Shown piece after piece: positions 30,937 to 42,442 of a stretch of 64,000 nt of DNA (its first letter is position 1; every line of letters begins with the position of its first letter). Source of the stretch: Gracilariopsis chorda (lineage: Eukaryota > Rhodophyta > Florideophyceae > Gracilariales > Gracilariaceae); the NCBI GenBank assembly GCA_003194525.1, contig NBIV01000043.1, positions 310,001-374,000 on the forward strand, in the 5' to 3' direction. The position numbers and the translations under genes are program-made. Under the pieces are notes generated by a model that searched no databases, was not told the origin of the DNA, and saw only the letters and a program-made list of their open reading frames with translations.

Positions 30937-32430
30937 TCAAGATATATCATTATCTAGTGCGTGCAGCGCGCTCTTTATCATTTCCACTTGCTTCTCCCAC
31001 ATGGGTTTCTGCGATCCTTCTTGGACTTTGGCTTCGGCGACGCACAGCTCGTCCAAAAGCTTGCGACGGGTTCCAATTCGTTCCAGCACCGAAGTGGAGT
31101 CATCAGGAATTCTTGACTTCTCTTTCGCTCTTCCCTCCCTCTGCTTCTCTTCAGACTTAAAGTAACTGCTTGCGGACTCAAAAAACTTCAACCCCGCGTG
31201 TTGGAACTCCTCAGAAGACCGCTTTCGAGAATGAGATTTCCTGTCTGTCAAACCACTCTCCGAACCAAGGTCAAACCGTCCTGCTCCACCCTCATGTCCA
31301 ATGCTGCCAGAGTAGTCAATAGTCCTTCCGGAGGCTTGTAGAATCTTGTCGTCTTCCTTATTGGTTCCCAGTCCCAAATTGGGTTGTAATTGGAACCGTT
31401 GTATTGGGACTCCCAATACAACGGTTCCAATTACAACCCGTTTTCGATCCCTCGCACTCAACCCGTAACACTTCAATCCTCCCTCTTCTAAAAACTCCTT
31501 GAAGTTTGGGTTATTCTGTCCGCTCATCTTGTAGTTCGAAAATGGAAGAGATGACAAACTGCGGAAACCATTGTAAACAGAGCGCAAGTAAGTGCCCGGG
31601 CAATAACATGTGGGTGGCTCTTCCGGAGTGTTCGGCTCATCGAAAAGAAATTCCAGTGCCTCTCTCGGCCTTACTGCAGCATCGTTATAGCGTACCTCGA
31701 TGACATTAACCGACTCATCTGCTGGCTTTGCTTTCTTGTCGAGGTTTCCTCTGTTCGTAATAGTCTCAAATGATCTTATAAACGCAGCTCAACATTCAGG
31801 GTCATCCCTAATCAAAAGGATAAGACGGGTAAATTCGGACAACGTAAAAGACTTTTGCCTCCCATGCTTACCTTTTTGAGGAACAGCTGAGACGCTTTCA
31901 ATTTCTTTGGGGAGATCAACAGCGGTAGACTTCGAAAGCTTTGACTTTTTTCTCGGCGTGCTATTAATGCCTTTCGCAGGACTTTCGGTTTTTCGCTTAG
32001 GACGTTGCGAAGTGAAACTTCGCCCAGGAATTAGAAGCTCCGGGAAGCGCTTCACTTTAGGACCCACATCCGAAGGAAAACTGCTAGCAATATCGCTGAG
32101 AGCCGGTATAAACGGAAGCGCTCGATCTTGATAGACTACAACCCAACGCTTTTCAAACGACTTGTAATCCCGGTCACTCCCCTCAAGTACTGCTTGCGGC
32201 GTTGTCAACTGTTTCGTAACGCAGACCTTGTACATAAAGGTCATAATCTGCGCAACGAGCATCGCTTTGCCAGAAATGTTGTGGCTGAAATGTTCTGGCA
32301 CGTTCCAGAAATTATAGATATCGCGCAACGTTTCGACCGACTGATTGCAAAGGAAGACATATGCCTCGTGCATTTCAGAGTCGCGTCGAACTGTGGAAAA
32401 GTTCGTGGCGGGAGATGACGAACTTGCCAT
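30937..32430 (-). pseudogene. Harbinger second ORF, Myb/trihelix-like accessory protein
   Basis: From the ATG at 32430 (MASSSSPATNFSTVRR) the frame stays open for 497 codons except for one TGA at 31789-31791. The two halves are in the same phase. The centre reads FTLSEFTRLILLIRDDPEC before the stop. After it come AAFIRSFET and VIEVRYNDAAVRPREAL, then SGQNNPNFKEFLEEGG. This pattern of a trihelix-like segment followed by SGQNDP resembles the DNA-binding accessory protein encoded next to many Harbinger transposases. The C-terminus is a charged helix region. It converges on the transposase from the other end of the element, the usual two-gene layout. The TGA may be a disabling mutation or a readthrough site. 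Confidence 0.65.
31381..31439. repeat. Perfect 29-bp palindrome with 1-nt centre
   Basis: Arm 31381-31409 (starts GGGTTGTAATTGGAACC) and arm 31411-31439 are exact reverse complements around a single C at 31410. It lies inside the second Harbinger ORF, which stays open through it (VVIGTVVLGVPIQRF). Confidence 0.95.
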
Positions 32431-33179
32431 TGTAGAACTGAAAGCGAAACATGTGACGGCAGTAGTGAGTACCAAGTCAATGCTAGTGCGAAGTCGCGGA
32501 AGCGTGAGAGCTGCGACTGGCGGAGCAGAGAAGCAGAGAAGGTGGAATAGCAATTCGTGTGAGATCACCGACGAAGAACCAAGGCGGATGGCAAGACAGA
32601 GAGGAGGGCAAGTTGGAAACGCGGTTATCTTGAGATGGCAGACAGTTGGTCGACGCAGACGGCGGGACAGAGAAGGGAGCAAGTCTGAAACGCGGATATC
32701 TCGACAACAGCGGCCAACAAAACAAACATGCACGTTGACGTTTGAACTTGTGCGTTCCTCTGAATGCCTTTCCATCGTTCACAGGAACGCACAAGTAAAA
32801 GCTACGCTGTACTGCGTGATACGTGATCGAGTGTAGGAGTGACGACGGGATTCACAGTTCAGAAAGATTGAATCAAGTTCCTGCGGAATAGAAATGAACA
32901 TTTTTGCTAATCGAGAATCCCGACGAGAAGGGCTACCAGTCAGCTACCCCTTTTCACATCGTGCAAGAGGCACATTTTCAAGCGCAAGACAGCACAAGAC
33001 AGCCCATTAGTGGTATAGGGTTTTCTTGTAGTTGTAGTGCAACGTAGAGGTGCTATATAACACGCTGAAGTTGCACTACCAAGTAAACTCGCCCCAAAGT
33101 TTGGCAACCTTCACTCATTCTTCTATCTCTTTTCTTGTTATACAGATCTGCCGAAGCCCAACTATCGTTTCATTCATCA

Positions 33180-35933
33180 GTAATTATTCAAAACCTATGC
33201 CTTTAATGTCTGTGCTGAACTTTGTATGCCATGCCAGATGAGCCTGCTTAAGCCCATATATTGCCTTTAGCAGTTTGTAGCATTGTGACTTGAGACCAGG
33301 AATGCCAAGCGGTGACATCACCCACACATCGTCTTTGAGTTCACCATTAAGGAACGCTGTCTTTATGTCAACCTGTGCAACGAACATCTGCATGCACAAC
33401 ATCAGGTACAGGAACAAGCGAACCAAATTGAACGAAACAACTGGTGCATACGTCTCTAAGTAGTCCTGACCATATGTCTGGTGGTTGCCTCCAGCGACTC
33501 TTCGAGCTCTAAATCGGTCAACGGGGTCATCTGCGTCACGTTTCACCTTCAGTATGACATGCGTTGGTAGTGGCTCGGACTTTGGTGAGTCATCAGGAAC
33601 CCATGTAGCCTTGTCTTCTAAAGATGCCAACTCTTCATCAATGGCATTTAGCCATTGCTCTCTTTCAGTTGGGGTTGCAGACAGTGCTTCCTTGAGTGTG
33701 GGATCATCACTCGTGGTCATCTCAACCTCAGATTTGGCTGTGCCAGCCATATGCCACCAGCGTTGTGGTGCACGCCTTGTGCGACGAGGATACCGTGACT
33801 GTGACTCGGAGTCAACATTTTCATGTTCAATGTCACCTCCATCGTCATTGGACTGCTCTTCATCACTAGAACTGTCCTCGGCAGCATCAAAGTTCACTGT
33901 TGCAGGGTCAACCGTAATGTCTGTTGTTGTCTCAGGGTGGTCTGTGGTACCATTCTCTGAGTTTGACATGACTTTTTCAACATCATCAACAGAGCATTCA
34001 TCCGAACTGATGCTATCCATATTGTTCTCAGAATGATAAGTACTATCTGATGTGCTTTCGTCATCCATATCGTTGCTGAGATATGGTGCACCAGGGAATC
34101 TAGATTCATCAAAAGTGACATGACGGGACCTTATTATTCGAGGAATATCGTCGTCATCAGTAAGTAGGACCTCATAAACACCATGCTCAAGAGTCTGCAA
34201 GTACACTCCCTCAAGTACACTCCGTCAATTGCACGAGACTCGAACTTGTTGCCCGGTTTCATTTTCAAAACATATGCGGCACATCCAAATACTCTGACAT
34301 ACTTCAAAGAAGGCCTAGTTTCAGTCACTAGTGTTATTGCAAAGAGAGGTTAGACCTCAACAACATAAGAAAGAAAGAAAACGAAACAAAACAAAGATGA
34401 AGGTTGCCAGGCTTGGGTCGGGTTTACTTGGAGGTGCCTCAAGCACAATACTTATATCACTTTGAGACACCACTTAGAACTATCACTGAAACCTAAACCA
34501 CTAAGCAGGGACACCCAATACCACCAATAATCATCTAACATAACACAATCATGCATGTAGAAACTCACGGCATCATGTGGCAACCATGCACAACAATGTG
34601 CCAGCGCACACTAATCAGGCACAATATGTGCCAGCGCATGCCAACAAAGCACAACAAGTCACGTGCATGTACATTACCATGACGCAGTACAAATTCACAT
34701 GCCAACACATCCAGAAGCATACTCTATCATAACCTCATGTCGAGCACGTGCAATCGCACATATGCACACGTCAGCAACAATGACCAACACCTGTAAACTG
34801 CACCCGTCACAAGCACTCCTTTGCACAGCACACAATTACACTGCGCCAAGTGTGCCGTCATGTTCCATTGGTCCAGAGACTCCGTACCACTTCTTAACCT
34901 TGTAATGCATAAGGGAATTTGCAGTAGCCAATCGTATACCCGTTTCACGTTGGGTATGAGCACAGGAACATATTCAATTTTGCAAACCACGTGCTCAAAA
35001 GTACCCATCGTCATATGCAGGTTTGTTTCCAAGTAGTTGACCATGAGCTCAGAGCACTACCAGGCACTCGACCATGTCCTAACATCAACAACTAGCACAT
35101 ACGGTGACACGCCATTCGTGGAGTGCGGCACTCTATTGCGAACATAAATAACATGTTTTAGTGCAGACGACCACAAACATTCTGGAAGATTTGCTTGAAT
35201 GAGCAAAGCTCGGGCAGCTTCCACCATAGTGCGATTGATGCGCTCGGCAATAGCATTATGTTCTGGGGTATACGGTGGAGAAAACGATACCTCCTGGAGA
35301 CCATTTTCGGGATTCTGCTGCAAGGCAATGTACTCTTCTGCCTTGTCAGAGTGCAGTTTTCGAATAAGCACATGTTCTCCTCCAAGCTGTTTGAGCTTCT
35401 GCCCTACACCCAAGAACACTTGTGCAATCTCATACCTATGCATCATGAACCCAAATACTGCATATCGCGAGTGATCATCCACAAATCCAGATGCATACCG
35501 GAATCGATCTGGGAACGATGGCACTAACGGACCCATAATGTCTGAGTGCACAATGTCTCCAATGTTTTCGGCTCTTTCAAACTTGCCCAGAAATGGCAGT
35601 TTATGTGCTTTGCCAAGCCGACACGATCGACATATCTCGTCCATGCACTTGAGTTTTGGGACTCCGTCGACATGTTCATGAACCTTTTGTAGGTCATGCT
35701 CATTCATATGTGCCAGTCTGCGATGCCACAATGTACTCGTGCTGTCGTCTGTTGCAGAAAGCATCTTGGATGTATGCCCATGGTCAATCGGGTTATGAAG
35801 CGTGTATAAACGGGAACGATTATGACGAGTCCCACGTCCAATGTCAAACCCGTCCTCATGTTGTAGGCTTACCTCCTTATCACAGAATCGTGACTGGATA
35901 CCCTTGTCAGCTAAGCGACCTACAGATACTAGG
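33180..35933 (-). pseudogene. Partial copia element F, duplicate of part of element E
   Basis: On the minus strand this runs from the end of GAG-pre-integrase (35933) through integrase (35764-35091) and, after a solo LTR at 34332-35090, through the rest of integrase into RT (34331-33180, VDIKTAFLNGELKDDV). It is nearly identical to 37790-38938 plus 43431-43805 and 57309 to about 57735 of element E, including the same frame-breaking 14-bp insertion near 34207-34225. It keeps 34 bp (35466-35499) that E lost where element D inserted. RT is cut at 33180 and gag at 35933, in both cases by a family B LTR. Confidence 0.88.
34332..35090 (-). mobile_element. Solo LTR, family C, in element F
   Basis: A complete 759-bp LTR flanked by a perfect ACTAG duplication (34327-34331 and 35091-35095), with no internal sequence. 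The same LTR family flanks full-length element G at the equivalent position in element E. Confidence 0.93.
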
Positions 35934-36744
35934 TGATGATTGAAACGATAGTTGGGCTACGGCGGATCTGTATAACAAGAAAGGAAACAGAAGAATGAGT
36001 GAAGGTTGCCAAGCTTGGGGCGAGTTTACTTGGTAATGCAACTTCAGCGTGTTATATAGCACCTCTACGTCGCACTACAACTACAAGAAAACCCTATACC
36101 ACTAAGTGGGGACACCCAATATTACCAATCATACACAGACATAACACAATAAGGGTTGCACACACTGATTACAGCTATGTACAACCATGCATAACAACAT
36201 AAAAACACATTACAACAATGCAGACCAAGTGAACCAAGCAGCCAACAACGCACAATAAGTGAACCGCACATGCCAACAATGTGCCAGCATGTTGCAGCAC
36301 TGTATAAACACTTCCTCGCATCATCATGACAATGACAAAGCACAAATACACATGCCACCGCATCCATGTACATACCCTAGCTGTGTTGCGTGCATGGCAC
36401 GTGCTTGCTTGCACAACCGCACATATGACACACTTCCATATACCTGTAAACCACATGTAGCCACACATATTCTTCAGTACCATGCCCATTCACCTTATGC
36501 CAAGTGGCCAGTTCCGTGCCCAGCACCCATAGAATGCATAACACTTGTAACCAATACGTTGCATATGAATATTTGCAGTAGCCAATCATATGCCCGTTTC
36601 ACGTTGGGTTTGAGAAAACATGCATATGCGCTTTTGTAGAGCAGGTCCCAAAAACAGCCCTCCGTTATATGAAACTTTGTCGCCAAGTGTTGCACCATGA
36701 TGTCCCAGGACTACCAGGCACTCGACTATGTGCTAACATCAACA
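35934..36744 (-). repeat. 3' LTR of element E (family B)
   Basis: This 811-bp LTR has plus-strand ends TGATGATTGAAACG and CATCAACA. The flank on the left is CTAGG within piece F. Confidence 0.9.
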
Positions 36745-38935
36745 CTCCTCCTCGAGTTCCTGGGTCAGACCAACTCTATCCATGATCAATTGCGTCATAG
36801 TAGGACTAAGTGGCTTAGTGAGTATGTCAGAATCATTGTCCTCACTTGCCACATATTCCACGCTTATCACCTTGCTTTTGACCAAGTCCCGGATAAAGTG
36901 TATCTTCACGTCAATGTGTTTGGCACGTCCGGAGGGGCAACGCTCAGCAATGGCCCACTCAATCGCACATTGGTTGTCTAAGCGTAGTGGAGTACTGTCA
37001 TTAACCGGTATCCCAGATTCCTCAAGTACTCGAGATGTCCATATTAGCTCTTGACTTGCCATCACTAATGCGTAATAGTCGGACTCGCCTGTAGACAATG
37101 CCACTGATACCTGCTTACGGGCACCGTAGAAACAAACGCATGACCCAAGTTTGATCATAAAGCCAGACAAGGACTTCGATCCGTCGTGTCGCCTGCGTAA
37201 TCAGAGTCCACATAACCATTCAGCAACAGGTTCCCAGGGTGATAAACAAGTCCATGGTGAGTAGTGCCACGTAAATACCTTAGCACGCGCTTCACCGCTC
37301 GATGACAATACCGAGTTGGTGCTTTCTGAAAGCGTGCTAGGATAAGTACAGGTGCCAATATGTCCAAACATGTGCGTAATGCCAGGTACAGCAGAGACCT
37401 GATCATCTGCTGATACAACTGGACTTCAAATGGGGACTTGTCCTCCTCCGCATCAAGCGAGGAAAAGAAGGATTCCACCATTGGGCTTCGTGCAGGCTTG
37501 CTACATTCCAGTCTAAACCGACGTAACATTCCACTGACATACAACGGCTGTGCTAGTTTCACACCTAACAGTTGGCCATTGGAGTCCATGTTCCAGCTTA
37601 ATTCAACACCAAGATACATTCTGACACGAGTCTCAACACGTAGGTCATACAGTGACTTGAGCTCCTCCACTATGTGGGAACGTTGTTCAGCAGTTGGCGT
37701 AAATATGGGAAGGTCATCTACGTATGCCAGGATGTATGCGTAAGTGTTGCCGGCTAGTTTGCGCCTGAAAATACATGGTGCACTGGGTAATTCTTCAAAA
37801 CCTATGCCTTTAATGTCTGTGCTGGACTTCGTATGCCATGCCAGATGAGCCTGCTTAAGCCCATATATCGCCTTTAGCAGTTTGTAGCATTGTGACTTGA
37901 GACCAGGAATGCCACGCGGGGACATCACCCACACATCTTCTTTGAGTTCACCATTAAGGAACGCTGTCTTTATGTCAACGTGTGCAACGAACATCTGCAT
38001 GCACAACATCAGGTACAGGAACAAGCGGACCAAATTGAACGAAACAACTGGTGCATACGTCTCGAAGTAGTCCTGACCATATGTCTGGTGGTTGCCCCCA
38101 GCCACTATTCGAGCTCTAAATCGGTCAACGGAGTCATCTGCGTCACGTTTCACCTTCAATATGACATGCGTTGGGAGTGGCTCGGACTTTGGTGAGTCAT
38201 CAGGAACCCATGTAGCCTTGTCTTCTAAAGATGCCAACTCTTCATCAATGGCATTTAGCCATTGCTCTCTTTCAGTTGGGGTTGCAGACAGTGCTTCCTT
38301 GAGTGTGGGATCATCACTCGTGGTCACCTCAACCTCAGATTTGGCCGTGCCAGCCATATGCCACCAGCGTTGTGGTGCACGCCTTGTGCGACGAGGATAC
38401 CGTGACTGTGACTCGGAGTCAACATTTTCATGTTCAATGTCACCTCCATCGTCATTGGACTGCTCTTCATCACTAGAACTGTCCTCGGCAGCATCAAAGT
38501 TCACTGTTGCAGGGTCAACCGTAATGTCTGTTGTTGTCTCAGGGTGGTCTGTGGTACCATTCTCTGAGTTTGACATGACTTTTTCAACATCATCAACAGA
38601 GCATTCATCCGAACTGATGCTATCCATATTGTTCTCAGAATGATAAGTACTATCTGATGTGCTTTCGTCATCCATATCGTTGCTGAGATATGGTGCACCA
38701 GGGAATCTAGATTCATCAAAAGTGACATGACGGGACCTTATTATTCGAGGAATATCGTCGTCATCAGTAAGTAGGACCTCATAAACACCATGCTCAAGAG
38801 TCTGCAAGTACACTCCCTCAAGTACACTCCGTCAATTGCACGAGACTCGAACTTGGTGCCCGGTTTCATTTTTAAAACATATGCGGCACATCCAAATACT
38901 CTGACATACTTCAAAGAAGGCCTAGTTTCAGTCAC
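36739..38935 (-). pseudogene. Element E pol: integrase end, RT, RNase H
   Basis: Frame 38813-37155 holds the integrase tail, the linker (RYPRRTRRAPQRWWHM), RT with VDIKTAFLNGELKEDV and active site AYVDDLPIF, and the connection region (YLRGTTHHGLVYHPG, YVDSDYAGD). A one-base loss near 37165 shifts it. RNase H continues in 37170-36739 (STGESDYYALV, RLDNQCAIEWA, VASEDNDSDILTKPL) and ends ELEEEC, with its stop inside the LTR. Upstream, a 14-bp insertion near 38815-38833 breaks the join to 38935-38741 (VRVFGCAAYVLKM). RT itself looks catalytically intact. Confidence 0.88.
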
Positions 38936-38938
38936 TAG

Positions 38939-39697
38939 TGTTATTGCAAAGAGAGGTTAGACCTCAACAACATAAGAAAGAAAGAAAACGAAACAAAACA
39001 AAGATGAAGGTTGCCAGGCTTGGGTCGGGTTTACTTGGAGGTGCCTCAAGCACAATACTTATATCACTTTGAGACACCACTTAGAACTATCACTGAAACC
39101 TAAACCACTAAGCAGGGACACCCAATACCACCAATAATCATCTAACATAACACAATCATGCATGTAGAAACTCACGGCATCATGTGGCAACCATGCCCAA
39201 CAATATGCCAGCGCAAACTAATCAGGCACAATATGTGCCAGCGCATGCCAACAAAGCACAACAAGTCACGTGCATGTACATTACCATGACGCAGTACAAA
39301 TTCATATGCCAACACATCCAGAAGCATACTCTATCATAACCTCATGTCGAGCACGTGCAATCGCACATATGCACACGTCAGCAACAATGACCAACACCTG
39401 TAAACTGCACCCGTCACAAGCACTCCTTTGCACAGCACACAATTACACTGCGCCAAGTGTGCCGTCATGTTCCATTGGTCCAGAGACTCCGTACCACTTC
39501 TTAACCTTGTAATGCATAAGGGAATTTGCAGTAGCCAATCGTATACCCGTTTCCCGTTGGGTTTGAGCACAGGAACATATTCTCTTTTGCAAACCACGTG
39601 CTCAAAAGTGCCCATCGTCATATGCAGGTTTGCTTCCAAGTAGTTGACCATGAGGTCAGAGCACTACCAGGCACTCGACCATGTCCTAACATCAACA
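38939..39697 (-). repeat. 3' LTR of element G (family C)
   Basis: This 759-bp LTR has plus-strand ends TGTTATTGCAAAG and CATCAACA. The coding end ELEEEC runs into it. Confidence 0.92.
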
Positions 39698-42022
39698 CTC
39701 CTCCTCAAGTTCATGGTTAGCAGCGATTTGCTTTAAGTCAACGCGTAGTAATGTAGAACAAAATGCCTTTGCCGTGGTATCCCCACCCGGAAATAACGTC
39801 AAGTACAGCATACATCTAATCATCTGCTGGTATGGGGGCTCGTGGGTATGGGACGTTTCCTCCTCCATACCTACAGAAATGGAAGAGTCCGTTCTCAAGA
39901 CAAACGTATCATTTCCGTATAGCATCGCACGATCCTGCATAGTAAAAAATTCATAGTCCTTAGTAAATAAAAGGTCGTAGACATGATGCTCCAGAGTCAG
40001 CAAGTACACTCCCTCAAGTGCACGAGACTCGAACTTGGTGCCCGGGCTTATATGTATAACCTTCGCAACACATTCATACACCATAGAATATTCGAACAAG
40101 TGCTTCATACCAGTAACCAAAAGGTACAAAGCTAAGTCCATAGCAGAAATCGGGACTGCAATGCGGTCCTTTATAACATCCGCTAGTGTAGTAGGAAAGA
40201 ATGACGCTGCCAACCAGCGTGGTACCACTGAGAATTCAAGTGGCTCCCTGACCGCTGGAGTGATCAGTTGTGCATTCAAATTATGTCGTACAATGTAGGG
40301 TAGTGAGAACGACGTTTCTCGCCTCTTATACTTTGAATGCTTTGACAGATCAATGAAATCTTCTGTGTCGTCAACGTGCAAACTCACCACATTCACATGC
40401 GCTCCTCCAAGCTGCTGGAACTTATGTTCACATGTGTTGCCAGATGGACGTGTTTGACGCACCTCCTCCGGATGCACAAACTCTTTGATGCCACAAGCAT
40501 TCTCATGAACCTGATGTAAATGGCCGCGGCTCATACCAGATGTTCGGGGTTGCGCACTCCTAGTGGCATTGTGACATTGTCGCGCTGCGGGTCGACACTG
40601 TTGCCCATGTTCCATTAGAGTTGGAAACATATACAGCCCAGAACTGTTGTCTCGCAAAACACATCCAATGTCCAAACCATCTCTATATGTGACGATAAGT
40701 CCACCTGCACGAAATAGAGACTGAATGCCTTTGTCGGCCATACGACCCACAGACACCAGGTTGTATCCAAGATCCGGAACAAACAGTACATCTTTCAACC
40801 GTAGGTTAGCCCCTGGAAAGGGTATGATGACATCCCCTCGCTGTGTGGCAGTGACCTTGGTGTTGTCTGCGAGCTCAACCGTTCGTAGATTAACATCAAC
40901 CAATGTGTGTGGTACAAACGCAGACAGAGAACCGAACAAATGTGAGGTGGCACCGCTGTCTGCATACACCTTCGTATCATCATGTGCAGATGTAGGGGTG
41001 GTCAACATCACACCAACCATGCCGGCTATCTCCACCTTTGACGATTTTCGAGACGCTTTTCCGGCGGATTTGGACTTCTCTTCACATTTAGAATTGAGTT
41101 GGTCCAAGATAATCTTTGGCAGATGGTTATCCGGGTTGTCGGGATTCATGTGACATCTATCATGGGTGTGCCCATCGCGGTCACAGAACGTCCAATGAAA
41201 ACCATTCTTGAAAGAGGAAGCGTAAGCGTGCCCAACAAACTCGCTATTAGAGTAGTCATCTGCAAGGATATCCACATTTTGATCCTCAGTTGGCGACCTA
41301 CGCGAGTCATGAGCGGGACGGTCGACATTGATCTTGTTCCGTTTCCGATCACGATTGCGCTTGGAACTTCTAGATCCCATCTGACGTGCATTGTACTCGT
41401 CGATCATCGTGGTAGCGACATAGTCCCAGGTGAGCTCCGAGATGTTCTTCGTACGAAGAGCTGCAGCAGTGGACTCCAGCGAGCAGTTAGGGTCGATAGA
41501 TGCTAATAGCATGGGAGCCTTATGCGATTCCGGAATGGCCGCATCCTTCCCCATTCTATCCAGTTGCGAGAACAATGTGGCAAATTGATCAACATATTCC
41601 GACATATTCTGCCCATTGTACGACATTCGGAACATCTGGGTCCGCACAGCGATGCGAGAGACTGTCCGGTTTGAAGCATAACGCGCATCCAACAGTTGAA
41701 GCATGCGTCCAGGGTCATCATCGACATCCATCACAACGCGCAGTGGGGTATCTCTAAGTGCACAGATGGTGATTGCACATGCCTTTTCACGCTTTGAAAT
41801 GAGTCGGGGACTGCTTTGAGCAAACCCTGATCCTGAATCCTGGGTCATAGTAGCACTAGTTGACTGGTCCATACTCGACACCACGACGTTCCAAAAACCT
41901 TTGATGCGACATGCAGCACGAAGTCGGTGTCGCCATAGGGTGTAACCTTCACCACGCTTACCATGAAAGCGTGAGATCTTAATACCAGAGTTGATTTCAG
42001 ACTCAACTTCGGAGTCAGACAT
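39692..42022 (-). CDS. Element G gag-protease protein with collapsed pol tail
   Basis: The ATG at 42022 (MSDSEVESEINSGIKISRF) was chosen because the same start is used in E and D. The product has 776 residues. Residues 1-300 are copia gag with RTQMFRMSYNGQNMSEYVDQ and a CCHC knuckle (CDRDGHTHDRC preceded by FHWTF, so the first Cys of the motif is replaced by Trp). The protease motif is VYADSGATSHLF. After SVGRMADKGIQSLF only short decayed traces remain: a stretch like LHVDDTEDF from the integrase area, PGTKFESRALEGVYL from the integrase tail, YQQMIRCMLYL from the RT connection, and HELEEEC at the end. Despite these deletions no stop or frameshift breaks the frame. RT and RNase H catalytic motifs are absent. 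It could act as structural Gag for a defective element or be a fresh deletion product. Confidence 0.82.
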   Translation of the reverse strand: MSDSEVESEINSGIKISRFHGKRGEGYTLWRHRLRAACRIKGFWNVVVSSMDQSTSATMTQDSGSGFAQSSPRLISKREKACAITICALRDTPLRVVMDVDDDPGRMLQLLDARYASNRTVSRIAVRTQMFRMSYNGQNMSEYVDQFATLFSQLDRMGKDAAIPESHKAPMLLASIDPNCSLESTAAALRTKNISELTWDYVATTMIDEYNARQMGSRSSKRNRDRKRNKINVDRPAHDSRRSPTEDQNVDILADDYSNSEFVGHAYASSFKNGFHWTFCDRDGHTHDRCHMNPDNPDNHLPKIILDQLNSKCEEKSKSAGKASRKSSKVEIAGMVGVMLTTPTSAHDDTKVYADSGATSHLFGSLSAFVPHTLVDVNLRTVELADNTKVTATQRGDVIIPFPGANLRLKDVLFVPDLGYNLVSVGRMADKGIQSLFRAGGLIVTYRDGLDIGCVLRDNSSGLYMFPTLMEHGQQCRPAARQCHNATRSAQPRTSGMSRGHLHQVHENACGIKEFVHPEEVRQTRPSGNTCEHKFQQLGGAHVNVVSLHVDDTEDFIDLSKHSKYKRRETSFSLPYIVRHNLNAQLITPAVREPLEFSVVPRWLAASFFPTTLADVIKDRIAVPISAMDLALYLLVTGMKHLFEYSMVYECVAKVIHISPGTKFESRALEGVYLLTLEHHVYDLLFTKDYEFFTMQDRAMLYGNDTFVLRTDSSISVGMEEETSHTHEPPYQQMIRCMLYLTLFPGGDTTAKAFCSTLLRVDLKQIAANHELEEEC

Positions 42023-42359
42023 ACTTCCAGAAGGAGCTGAAACACCAGAAAAGCACAAGAAGTGAAGCAGAGTGAGGGACTCGATGCTTCCGAATCGATC
42101 ACCAGGATAGTAAAATGGTTGATCGAAGACTCAGCCAATAGCCTCTAGCTGAATACAGACAATGAAAAAAAAACACTGGAGTGGAAATTGACAGCACCCA
42201 GCAGTGATGGTGTTAGCGGAGACGGTATATAAAACCTCGACGCTCTACAAAACACGTCTTGAACGATAGTCACAGGCGGAGTTTGGGTACTCTACGCCCG
42301 GATTTAACACACAAGTAGCTCAAAGGCAAACTCGGAAAAGAAAACAAAATGGTAAAGCC

Positions 42360-42442
42360 GGGGGCACTGACAGGAGATACTATCTCCGCTACCCTAAGGG
42401 TGGAACCCCTGGTCCCTGGTTACTCTCTCCAGGTGAGGTGCG
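42360..42442 (-). promoter_or_regulatory. Structured leader element of G
   Basis: In the sense strand this holds hairpin GGAGATAGTATCTCC and a second stem CCTGG...CCAGG. The same pair is found in the leaders of D (44973-45054), E (59349-59432) and J (52721-52798). It is probably an RNA element such as a packaging or dimerisation signal; its function is not known from sequence. Confidence 0.6.

Larger units (their letters stand above)
27974..33006. mobile_element. PIF/Harbinger DNA transposon with captured gene fragments
   Basis: This 5033-bp element has terminal inverted repeats sharing GGGCTGTCTTGTGCT after one mismatched outer base. TTA is duplicated on both sides (27971-27973, 33007-33009), as expected for PIF/Harbinger. 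Removing it restores an LTR that aligns without gap to intact copies. It carries a transposase on the plus strand and a second ORF on the minus strand. Between them lie pieces of at least two host genes. The right end has an internal duplication of GCTGTCTTGTGC. Confidence 0.93.
27332..33179 (+). repeat. Copia LTR, family B, split by a Harbinger element
   Basis: The LTR parts are 27332-27973 and 33010-33179. Together (812 bp) they match the LTRs of element E at 35934-36744 and 59794-60605. The 5' end is TGTTGATATTAGCACATAG and the 3' end is TTTCATTCATCA. The flanks differ (GAAGC left, GTAAT right), and the left flank is plus-strand integrase while the right flank is minus-strand RT. It is therefore not a simple solo LTR. 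Confidence 0.88.

Noticed and set aside
33485..34036. Ser-rich 183-codon plus-strand frame repeated at 38092-38643
   Set aside because: It is the exact antisense of the acidic linker of copia pol and is repeated because the element is duplicated.
36122..36639. Cys- and Tyr-rich frames on both strands in family B LTRs (also 27437-27954, 59983-60450)
   Set aside because: They lie wholly inside LTRs, overlap each other on both strands, and their repetition only reflects LTR copies.
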